Shown piece after piece: positions 47,865 through 56,170 of a stretch of DNA of 64,000 nucleotides (positions are counted from its first letter, which is position 1; each line of letters starts with the position of its first letter). A program made the translations under genes and the position numbers. Source of the stretch: Coprinus comatus (Eukaryota; Basidiomycota; Agaricomycetes; Agaricales; Agaricaceae); the NCBI GenBank assembly GCA_034638255.1, contig JAWPGT010000064.1, forward strand, positions 61,383-125,382, in the 5' to 3' direction. Below the pieces are notes generated by a model. That model ran no database searches. It worked only from the letters and a program-made list of their open reading frames with translations, and was not told the DNA's origin.

Positions 47865-48550
47865 ATGGATTCGCTCAGACGCAGAGTACCCTTTACATTC
47901 TCAGAGCAAGATGATACAGACACCGTCCGTGTCATGGATGAGCAGGGTGCGAAGAAAGAAATACTCCGGTACATTCACCTGGTTAATCCTAGACGACAGA
48001 GCAGGAGGAGGTGATACAACGTCTGCTTGAAGAGAACGAGCAGTCTGCACATTTCTATTATATATTTGTCAGAGTAATAGTCTTCCTCTCAGCAATTCTG
48101 TAGGTGCTCTACTCGTCACTCTGACTGCCACTCACATAATCCAGCCAATTCATCCAGCTTGCCATACCATCCAACTCCAATCCCATTCTCACCATCTTTC
48201 CTCAACACATCCCTCCACCAGCTACAAACATACCCTTTAGCTTTGGATTCACTCTACTTTCTCTCTTCATCCATCTCAATCTTTCAGTACATTTCCATCC
48301 CAACCAAGTCCGCTCATATTTCCAACTTACCCATAACCCACAACCACTCTCCTATGGCTTGCTGTATGTATTATCTGCCGTACCACCGACACTCTCGCTG
48401 TTCCTTCGCCTTCCTTGGCAAACAACGCTATGGTGGTCATTTACAGCTGGCATTGTGTTTATCGTCCAAAGTGTAATGGACGCGGTGCAGAGTAGCACTC
48501 AGAGTATATCAGAACTGGAAACAATGCGCTATGTCGCCCCAGGAGCATAA
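47865..48550 (+). CDS. Small multi-pass membrane protein, unknown function
   Basis: Three exons (47865-47946, 48000-48099, 48145-48550) give 195 codons. A charged N-terminal tail with a short coiled-coil-like segment (EQEEVIQRLLEENEQSAHF) leads to four hydrophobic helices: IFVRVIVFLSAILQFIQLA, FSFGFTLLSLFIHLNLSV, LSYGLLYVLSAVPPTLSLFL and TLWWSFTAGIVFIVQSV. It ends with a polar tail containing ISELETMRY. The layout suggests an organelle or ER membrane protein with both ends on the same side. I recognise no family. Clean splicing and phase agreement make the model reliable even though the function is not known. Confidence 0.7.
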
Positions 48551-48682
48551 AATATATGGCAAGACCCATCTCTTACACCCATCACATATTCTGACAACAC
48601 ATTCAGTACTGGAAGTGTACCCAATTATTAGTAATGATTAATACACACTATGCTTTCTACTTGCTTCCATCATGTCTTTTCA

Positions 48683-49617
48683 ATGTCAACTACTGGTCGA
48701 CGTCAATCAGCACATAACCAAGCACAGGCTTCTACGTAAATTTGCAAAAGAAGCAAAAGAAGCATTTGCCAGAGATATAACATTCGTTGCTTTATCAATT
48801 CGGTGTGGATTCAACTAGATAGGTTAATATCCCCTTGTGCTGAAACGGCATTCAGCACCGGTTACCTCGTCGATGTTATCTATTTCCCAGAGAACAAAGC
48901 AGAAGATACATTCGGCACCCTATTAAATGAACTCAGATCTGTAAGGCGAATAATCTTGGGGAAGGCACTTCTGGTTAAACTAAACATGTCCAGATATCAA
49001 TGTATTTTCAAGACGTTCTCCACCTGTATGAACCTACTGCAGCACAGTCATTCTTCATAAATGTACCTATGCTTCTCGACAAACTTCCCTTACCGCCCAC
49101 CATATTCATTGAATTACCAGAGAAAGGTAACCCTCATGAGGTAAAACTCCCAAATCCACCAGAACATAATGTTCAGTCTTAATATTGACATTGCCAGTTA
49201 AACAACCCTCCGCAATCCCTTATATCTGTTCTCCAATTCCTTCAAAACAACCTCGACTCATGTGTAAAGTCTTCACAATCCACTCTGAAATTGCCAATGG
49301 ATCTGCCACATACAACAAGCATACCCCTCACAGCAATTCTACTCGAATATCCCATTGCCTACGTCCCAACATCATTAGAACAAACTTCATTTTTGGGAAA
49401 CGTGCCATTGGTTTTGTATAAATGTTATTTGCAACTGAACAGCGCTATGTCTAGTGTCACTTTACTACAGTTTTCCTGCCCTACAACTCAAGCAGGGATT
49501 CTGGACATAAAATCCCTTCTAGAAAATACTTTCCAACCCCGAGTTCTTAAATCTTTTCCGAATGCAACGTTTATTGTCCAAGTCGAACAAATTACTCTTG
49601 ATCGTGTAGCTCTCTAG
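48683..49617 (+). CDS. DUF4504-like (C1orf74 family) protein
   Basis: Four exons (48683-48735, 48775-48940, 48994-49140, 49198-49617) give 261 codons. The pattern AFSTGYLVDVIYF, then YFQDVLHLYEPTAAQSFFI, and especially AILLEYPIAYVPTS...FLGNVPLVLYKCYL and VTLLQFSCPT resembles the DUF4504 family (human C1orf74), whose function is unknown. The first intron is short (39 bp) and was chosen because only it links an ATG to the conserved frame; a different N terminus is possible. The family call rests on pattern memory of the C-terminal block and should be confirmed with a profile search. Confidence 0.5.
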
Positions 49618-49727
49618 GTCTAGACTTTAATTTTTTTTTGATATATACATGGTAGTACCACCATAGAAGAAAGACCTTTTCAACTCCCCTCTCACCACTT
49701 AGCCTATATATCAATACACTCCGATCC

Positions 49728-50314
49728 TTAGGACTTCACCTCAAGACTCATCCACAATCCACAATGATCACTCCAATGACCTGCCTCAACAATTCCACAA
49801 GGTACAACCCGTACTTTCGTCACCTCAAGTCCAAGTATAGCTGCATGATCAAGTCGTCCAGGTGGAAAGACTTCTTCAACTTGAACACCTCATGTATAAC
49901 CAGCTAAAGTCACCATGACAAACTTTCCAAGCATCTTCAAGTCCAACTTCATTAGCCGAGATTTTGCATTTCGCTCGGTAATGGCGTTAAAGTCACATAC
50001 AAAAATCTCCCCTTACCCAAAAGCGCGGAGATGAGTCGCACAGACCGCTAGCTGAGAAGGGGTCGGAAGGGTGGACTAATATTCAGGGAGTCAAGGTGAA
50101 AATTCTGGACTCGAATACCAATGTCGGAGACTAGTGTGAGATTGAATAGACAAGTCGATGTAGAGGGAATCTCGATGCATATGAGAGGGAAGTATCTAGT
50201 CTGTAGGTAACATGAGGAGTCCAATGGAGAATCGCGTCGAATAACGGTAATACTTCCAAAGGTCCCGTTATTTTTCCAATGTGAATTATCGGGTGTCTGT
50301 GAGAGATAGAAGTG
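49728..50314 (-). pseudogene. C-terminal part of a TDP2-like phosphodiesterase relic
   Basis: Decayed half of an endonuclease/exonuclease/phosphatase-fold gene like tyrosyl-DNA phosphodiesterase 2. Recognisable in three frames: GSITVIRRDSPLDSSC, FHLDSLNISPPFRP, then (frame change near 50050) QLAVCATHLRAFG, a TAA at 50013-50015, then VCDFNAI (the GDFN active-site motif with G changed to C), a frame change, GLEDAWKVCHGD, a TGA at 49890-49892 where Trp is expected, and finally VPCGIVEAGHWSDHCGL with the conserved catalytic SDH. Two nonsense codons and at least two frame changes mark it as dead. It is separated from its N-terminal half by the copia element, which lies in the same orientation. Confidence 0.72.
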
Positions 50315-50609
50315 TGTAAGCGCAGGAACGTAGAGCACGACGGGACGCGTAGATTAACAAAGGAACGAAGGTGATTGATTAAGAAATGAATGAGTTACAC
50401 TGCAGACAATGGTATGAGACTAGAACATGAAGTTATACTATAACTACTCACCTGCAGACAATGGTATGAGACTAGAAGGTCACCAAGTGTCTGCAGGACG
50501 CTTCTACAAGCTGTGACATCACACAGTAACACCACATGATCAGAAAAGCGATCACAAGCTACAACTCCATCAACTCCTGACATTGGGACTGTCTGGAGCA
50601 ATCCTGACA
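50315..50609 (-). repeat. 3' LTR of the copia element
   Basis: 295 bp, matching 55259-55553 base for base as far as I can read. Inside it a 26 bp unit starting CTGCAGACAATGGTATGAGA occurs twice as a direct repeat, about 50 bp apart, possibly part of the LTR promoter. Confidence 0.95.
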
Positions 50610-50618
50610 TACCCCCCT
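50610..50618 (-). other. Polypurine tract of the copia element
   Basis: AGGGGGGTA on the element's strand, directly before the 3' LTR; the expected primer for second-strand DNA synthesis. Confidence 0.8.
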
Positions 50619-50658
50619 GATCTAGACAGTCCAAACAAACAATGGAAGAGAAAGGGAA

Positions 50659-53600
50659 TCATGATGACAGTCCAAGAAGAGGAACAAGATGAGAAACAAC
50701 CTTGGGTTGAACAGCCTTGGTAAAGATGTCTGCAAGTTGTTCAGAGGTAGGAATGTAGACAGGGGAAATGATCTTCCTTTGAACAACTTCTCTGAGCCAA
50801 AAAAAGCGCAAATCAAGCTGTTTCATCCTACCATGGTGTTCAGGATTCTTGGACACAGTTATTGCTGACTGGTTGTCAATGTAGAGGGTGGAAGAGGAAG
50901 TGGGAGTGTAACCAAACTCTAACAGGATATTTCTCATCCACATGATCTCCTTTCCAGCCTCAACTGCAGCAATGTACTCAGCTTCAGTAGAAGAGAGAGT
51001 AACCATGTTCTGACGCTTTGAGGACCATCCTACAGCTGCACCACACACCAGAGTCACATATCCACCTGTTGCCCTTCCTGTAGCTTGACAGGAACCATGA
51101 GAGGCATCTGTAAACGTCACAAATGGCTCATTGGACGCCAAATCACCTTTATAAACCAGTTTGTAGCCCATAGTACCCTTCAAATAGCGAAATAAATGCT
51201 TGACAGCTGCCCAATGAGCTGGACCTGGGTTGTGGTTGAATCTCCCAAGGTAGGAGACAGCAAAAGCGATGTCAGGACGAGTCATGGTGGCCAGATACTG
51301 CAAGGCTCCAACTGCACTGAGGTAAGGAACATCTTTCATCTTGAGTTGATCATCTGAAGTGACCACAACTGTAGAAAGATCAAGTCCAGGAGCTAGTGGG
51401 GTCTTCACAGGCTTGCAATCGGACATCTGGAAGCGTTCTAGAAGGTCCTTGGTGTATTTCTCTTGACTGAGAGAGATAGAATGATGATCTAGGTCTTGTT
51501 CAACCTTGACAGCCAGTAGCCAGGATGTTGGACCAAGGTCACGAAGTTTGAAGTGAGCTGAGAGTTCCTTGACAGTGTCATCCATGGCCTTGTCATCCTT
51601 CGAAGCAAGAGTAATGTCATCAATAAACACAGGAACAATGACCTTGACTGGACCTTTGGAGTAGAGATAAATAGAACTGTCAGATTGGAGTCTGGTGTAA
51701 CCAAGAGAGATGAAGATGGAGTGTAGCTTCTTGTTCCACTGCCTGGCAGCTTGTTTGAGGCCATAGAGCGACTTCCTGAGCCTAAAAACCATGTTTGGAG
51801 CGCCCTGGTGGTATCCTTCAGGTTGCTTCATGTAAATCTCTTCCTCCAGGTCTCCATAAGTGAAAGCAGATGAAATGTCCAAAGAGCGCAGTTTGTAGCC
51901 CTCTTTAGCAGCCAGAGCAACAATGAGCCTAAGAGAAGCAGGCCGAAAAGTAGGAGCAAAAACCTCAGTATAATCATAACCAGGCCTCTGTGCATATCCC
52001 TTGGCCACAATGCGAGCTTTGTAGCGCTCTATAGAGCCATCTGGGTTCTCTTTCACCTTGTAGACCCATCCAGACTTGATAGCCTTCTGTCCTGAAGGCA
52101 AAGGAACGAGTTCCCATGTCCCATTAGCCTCCAGGATCCCAAACTCCTTATCCATGGCTTCTTTCCAATCTTCGGATGCACAGGACTCCATAGCAGCTTT
52201 AAATGAACCAGGCTCACCACTAGTAACAGCTCCAGCAAACTCTACCACCCGAAAACCTTTATCATTCATGTAGAGAGCCAACTCTTCAACTTCATCATCA
52301 TCAGTCTCAGCAGGATCATCATCAGGATTGTTCTGAGCCACTGGAGCTGGTCCAACAGGTAATCTAGCTATAGGACGACGTTTTAGCTGTTCCTTGGCAT
52401 CCCACCAACTGTAGGGAGCTGTTCTGATGCGAGTACCTCGTCTTCTAGCTGGTGGATCAGCTGAGGGAGGTTGGTGGTGGACAGGAGTGGTTGGAGGAGG
52501 CAAAGAAGAGGATGGAGGCATTGGAGGTGTAGATGGAGGTGAGTGTTTCGGAGACACTGTTGGTGATGGAGATGGAGATGTAGCAGGTTCTGGAAGAGGA
52601 ATAGGAGCCACAGGAGGTAAAGCGACCACAGGAAGAGCAGGAGGAACGACTGGAGCAGCAGGAGCGACCACAGGATGTGATACACTACCCCCCTCATCTT
52701 CAGAAGCTGAAACATCGTCAGGAGGAGGAATAGATGAGCTAGAGGGCAAAGAAAGCGAAGTAGAGGCAGGAGATGGTGTTTCAGACAGCCCAAAGTCAGG
52801 AATAGCATCCATTTTCGCTTTTGACAGCCCAGGGAACCACCTCTCATCAAACTGAGCAGTCTCAGAGATGATAACCTTCCTTGTAGTTGGATTGTAGAAC
52901 TTCCAACCCTTGTAGCCAGTGGGATATCCCAGAAAAACGCATTTTTCCATGTGAGGCTCCAGAGATTTCCTTTTATCCTTCTGAATATAGACATAGGCAG
53001 TGCAGCCCCATACTCTAAGGTGGGAAACGTCGGGTTTTCGCTTATAGAAGGCCTCATAAGGTGTAGTGTTGGGTAGAGGTGAGGTGGGAAGGAAATTCCA
53101 AACATGAACCATTGCAGCTAGACATTCACCCCAGAAAGATGGAGGTAAACCTGATTCTGAGAGCATTGTGGTGATTCTCTCACCCATAGTGCGATTGGAG
53201 CGCTCTGCTAGGCCATTCTGCTGTGGTCTATTGCGAGTAGAATGTCTCCTTTCAATCCCACACTGAGTTGTGAAGGAAATGAACGCTTTAGACATGTATT
53301 CACCCCCTTTATCATCCTGTAGAGCCTTGATCTTGGTCCCCAGCTGGTTCTCAGCCCATGATTTGTATGCTTTGAACGCTTCAAAGGCTTCTGACTTGGC
53401 CTTGAGCAAGTACACAGCCCGAAAACGCGTAGAATCGTCAATAAACGTCACCCAGTACTTGTAGCCTTGAGCTGTAGCTGTAGGAAGCGGTCCATGAAGA
53501 TCTGAGTGCACTAGATCGAGTGGGGAGCGAGTATGGTGTGTAGAAGGAGGGAATGAGGCTGAATGCATCTTTCCAGCGAGGCAGGGCTCACAAATCGCGT

Positions 53601-55137
53601 CAGGGAGCGCTCCAGAGACCAGGGAAAGGCCAGTAACAAGTTCTTGACTGATTAGCTTCTTCAAATCAGCCAGATTGTGGTGTATGAGGCGCCTGTGCCA
53701 CAGGGAAAGGTCAGGGGAGAGTGTAGAGGCCGAAAATGCGGTCTCTGAAGCGACCACAGTGCCATTGAGCAAGGCATTGTTGGATTCAGTGATTGAAGCA
53801 GTGAACAGAGTCTTCCTATCCTTCCTGAAGGCCAATGAGTGCGAAGAAATATTAATATTGAAGCCTTTATGGCGGGTAAGGTAAAGACAGGCCAGCAGAT
53901 TGTTTCTCAAAGCAGGAATATGTAAAACTCTAGAAAACTCGACCACTCTCCCCTTCTTTCCTCTCAACACTGGCTGAAACATCACTGATCCCATTCCAAC
54001 TGCAAATACAACTGAATTGTCTGCTAAGCGGACAGGAATGCGAGCTGGGGAGTAGGTCTTGAACCAGTGAAGGTGTGGGGTCATATGAGAAGTGGCCCCA
54101 GTGTCTGCAAGCCAATGAAAGTCAGCATCCAGCTGAAGAGGTGATGATGAAGAGGAAGAAGAGAGACAACTTGCATTGCCAGCAAACTCCTTGATGTAGG
54201 CGGCCGATTCAGCGATTGAGGCGGAGGGAGAAGGTGTAGGAGCTTCGGATGCCTTGTTGGCTTGATTTTGGCGCGGATTGGAACGCTTTTGAGTGTTTTC
54301 TACAGCCTTCTTCTGAGCCTTCTCATACTGCCAGCATTTGGCCATAACATGACCAGACCTGCTACAAAAATCGCATTTCTGAGACGAGGAGGAGGGCTGG
54401 GACCTTGCCGAAAAAGCAGAGGCATGGGAGGGAAGGTCTACTGCCCTTCTACGACGTTGAATCTCCTCACTGATGAATGCCTGGTGGATGGTGGCCTTGT
54501 CAAGTTTGTCAAGGAGGAGGAGGTGAGAGGTGAAGGAGGAGTAATCCTCAGATGGAAGGGCTCTAATAAGAGCCATGGAAGCGAGTTCTTCATCCAGGGA
54601 GGCCAGAGAGAAGCCCTGTGGGCAAAGATCTTTGATTTTCTTCACACATTCCTCCACCCTATTGATCAAAGACTGCAGAGACTCCTCATCCCCCTTCCTA
54701 ATGCTAAAAAGGTCGTCATAGCTGTTGAACCTTGCCCCAGGCCTCCTCTGCAAGTGTACATCCTCCAAACTCTTCCACATCTTGCATGCATCATCCTGAA
54801 TCCCATTAAAATGAATCCTCTGGTCTGGCTCAACCATGAGGTACAACCAGCCAGCAGCCTTGTCAGCCTTTGCTTCCCAAGCATAGAGAGCCTCAGAATG
54901 AGAGGCAGATGTTGTTGCAGGAGGGGAAGGGGTGGTTGAAGCGGTGGCAGAGGCAGTTTCTGAGGTAGTAGCAGGTGTTGGTGAAGGGACAGCAGGTGGG
55001 GAAGGGATAGGCTTGGAGTAGTCACCTGAAACGACTTTCCAGAGCCCTGAAGCGCGAAACCACGCCTCCATCTCGCCTACCCAGGTAGAATAGTTGGAGC
55101 TGTTGAGTTTGACAAAGTTTGGTGATGAGGAAGCCAT
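50659..55137 (-). CDS. Copia gag-pol polyprotein
   Basis: 1,492 codons in one frame from ATG, encoding Gag and Pol without a frameshift. In order: Gag region with gag_pre-like sequence (WLYLMVEPDQ, about residues 90-240), a CCHC zinc knuckle CDFCSRSGHVMAKCW (about 255), aspartic protease DTGATSHM (about 345), GAG-pre-integrase CEPCLAGK (about 515), integrase core with DLHGPLP, DDKGGEY and GLAERSNRTM (about 545-650), a Pro/Ser linker, reverse transcriptase with TFRPASLRLIVALAA and the catalytic FIDDI (about 1060-1240), and RNase H with STEAEYIAAVEAGKE (about 1390). It occupies nearly the whole interior of the element. All catalytic motifs checked are present, so it may be functional; expression is unknown. 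Confidence 0.95.
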   Translation of the reverse strand: MASSSPNFVKLNSSNYSTWVGEMEAWFRASGLWKVVSGDYSKPIPSPPAVPSPTPATTSETASATASTTPSPPATTSASHSEALYAWEAKADKAAGWLYLMVEPDQRIHFNGIQDDACKMWKSLEDVHLQRRPGARFNSYDDLFSIRKGDEESLQSLINRVEECVKKIKDLCPQGFSLASLDEELASMALIRALPSEDYSSFTSHLLLLDKLDKATIHQAFISEEIQRRRRAVDLPSHASAFSARSQPSSSSQKCDFCSRSGHVMAKCWQYEKAQKKAVENTQKRSNPRQNQANKASEAPTPSPSASIAESAAYIKEFAGNASCLSSSSSSSPLQLDADFHWLADTGATSHMTPHLHWFKTYSPARIPVRLADNSVVFAVGMGSVMFQPVLRGKKGRVVEFSRVLHIPALRNNLLACLYLTRHKGFNINISSHSLAFRKDRKTLFTASITESNNALLNGTVVASETAFSASTLSPDLSLWHRRLIHHNLADLKKLISQELVTGLSLVSGALPDAICEPCLAGKMHSASFPPSTHHTRSPLDLVHSDLHGPLPTATAQGYKYWVTFIDDSTRFRAVYLLKAKSEAFEAFKAYKSWAENQLGTKIKALQDDKGGEYMSKAFISFTTQCGIERRHSTRNRPQQNGLAERSNRTMGERITTMLSESGLPPSFWGECLAAMVHVWNFLPTSPLPNTTPYEAFYKRKPDVSHLRVWGCTAYVYIQKDKRKSLEPHMEKCVFLGYPTGYKGWKFYNPTTRKVIISETAQFDERWFPGLSKAKMDAIPDFGLSETPSPASTSLSLPSSSSIPPPDDVSASEDEGGSVSHPVVAPAAPVVPPALPVVALPPVAPIPLPEPATSPSPSPTVSPKHSPPSTPPMPPSSSLPPPTTPVHHQPPSADPPARRRGTRIRTAPYSWWDAKEQLKRRPIARLPVGPAPVAQNNPDDDPAETDDDEVEELALYMNDKGFRVVEFAGAVTSGEPGSFKAAMESCASEDWKEAMDKEFGILEANGTWELVPLPSGQKAIKSGWVYKVKENPDGSIERYKARIVAKGYAQRPGYDYTEVFAPTFRPASLRLIVALAAKEGYKLRSLDISSAFTYGDLEEEIYMKQPEGYHQGAPNMVFRLRKSLYGLKQAARQWNKKLHSIFISLGYTRLQSDSSIYLYSKGPVKVIVPVFIDDITLASKDDKAMDDTVKELSAHFKLRDLGPTSWLLAVKVEQDLDHHSISLSQEKYTKDLLERFQMSDCKPVKTPLAPGLDLSTVVVTSDDQLKMKDVPYLSAVGALQYLATMTRPDIAFAVSYLGRFNHNPGPAHWAAVKHLFRYLKGTMGYKLVYKGDLASNEPFVTFTDASHGSCQATGRATGGYVTLVCGAAVGWSSKRQNMVTLSSTEAEYIAAVEAGKEIMWMRNILLEFGYTPTSSSTLYIDNQSAITVSKNPEHHGRMKQLDLRFFWLREVVQRKIISPVYIPTSEQLADIFTKAVQPKVVSHLVPLLGLSS

Positions 55138-55246
55138 ATTTGAGAGAGAAAATGCGAAAAGAGTGCAGGGAGTGAGAGTGGAGTGAGTTGAGTGAAAGAC
55201 TGAGTGTGTGTGTAATAAAAACGCGTCTGTAAGTCTTTAAAGCGCG

Positions 55247-55258
55247 GGGCCCATAACC
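55247..55258 (-). other. Primer-binding site of the copia element
   Basis: Directly abuts the 5' LTR. On the plus strand it reads GGGCCCATAACC, which is the anticodon stem-loop of eukaryotic initiator tRNA-Met, so first-strand synthesis is primed by a cleaved half-tRNA, as known for Drosophila copia. Confidence 0.85.
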
Positions 55259-55553
55259 TGTAAGCGCAGGAACGTAGAGCACGACGGGACGCGTAGATTA
55301 ACAAAGGAACGAAGGTGATTGATTAAGAAATGAATGAGTTACACTGCAGACAATGGTATGAGACTAGAACATGAAGTTATACTATAACTACTCACCTGCA
55401 GACAATGGTATGAGACTAGAAGGTCACCAAGTGTCTGCAGGACGCTTCTACAAGCTGTGACATCACACAGTAACACCACATGATCAGAAAAGCGATCACA
55501 AGCTACAACTCCATCAACTCCTGACATTGGGACTGTCTGGAGCAATCCTGACA
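55259..55553 (-). repeat. 5' LTR of the copia element
   Basis: 295 bp, same length and apparently same sequence as the other LTR, including its internal 26 bp direct repeat. Identity of the LTRs points to a recent insertion. Confidence 0.95.
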
Positions 55554-55768
55554 AAGTGTTGTTATACCCAGACCGAATCAGTAAGGGCTGAAAGGGTGGT
55601 AGGAGATATTTCTTGCAAAGGCGAATGTCGATTACATCCATTCACAACCAGAGTTTTGTCTGATTCGAGGGTTGTGAGAAGGGTTTCTAGGTGCTTACGA
55701 GGGTCAGCAGCCGTAGAGTCGACATTCCATGAAAGGTGTTTGAAAGATGTTGTGGGCAATGTAGCCAA
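55554..55768 (-). pseudogene. N-terminal part of the TDP2-like relic
   Basis: Reads HLSWNVDSTAADPRKHLETL (the LxWN active-site start of the EEP fold), then a SPLQEI block (family LLQEI), and WV followed by TAA at 55562-55564 just before the insertion point. Across the duplicated target the frame continues into QHFYLSQTPDNS of the other half, so the two pieces were one gene and the stop pre-dates or is independent of the insertion. The original start is not clear; there is no ATG in this frame. Confidence 0.7.
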
Positions 55769-56170
55769 AACCTGGTTCCGATTTGTTTATGTAGGTTGAC
55801 CACCCTTCTTGCGGTTAACAGGTTAGAATATAACAGTTGAGGACGATATGGGGAGTGGGGTATTATGCGCAAAGGATTGGTACTTGGTGCGAACGCTGCG
55901 AATAAAGTTCATCGTTTGAAAGCAAGAAGTGAAGAAGCAGAGGCTTATTGTATCCCGGGACTATTATGATTTGTAGTCATCTTCCACTAGTTAAATTTTT
56001 GACGGCATAACACATTGCTTCTGGTTCCGATATATGTACGACGATAAGAGATTTAGCCGGCTATAAATCATTACCATAGTGTTAACCAATGAAGTGATAG
56101 TATTTTATGTATGCAACAACAGCAAAAGAAGATCAAGCAACACCTACACTTTGGGTTCTATTTACTATTA
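55769..56170. other. Intergenic
   Basis: Between the TDP2-like relic and the 3' end of the cyclophilin gene. May hold remains of the relic's 5' end. Nothing else recognised. Confidence 0.45.

Larger units (their letters stand above)
50315..55553 (-). mobile_element. Full-length Ty1/copia LTR retrotransposon
   Basis: A 5,239 bp element on the minus strand. Two 295 bp LTRs (TG...CA ends) flank one long gag-pol frame, and the target site AAGTG (plus strand) is duplicated at 50310-50314 and 55554-55558. The LTRs look identical by eye, the primer-binding site and polypurine tract are intact, and the 1,492-codon frame has no stops, so the copy appears young and potentially autonomous. Domain order (protease, integrase, reverse transcriptase, RNase H) is that of the copia superfamily. 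It sits within a TDP2-like gene relic. Confidence 0.96.

Noticed and set aside
52400..53105. Gly/Pro-rich frames opposite the copia gag-pol linker
   Set aside because: Antisense shadow of the Pro/Ser-rich linker in the polyprotein.
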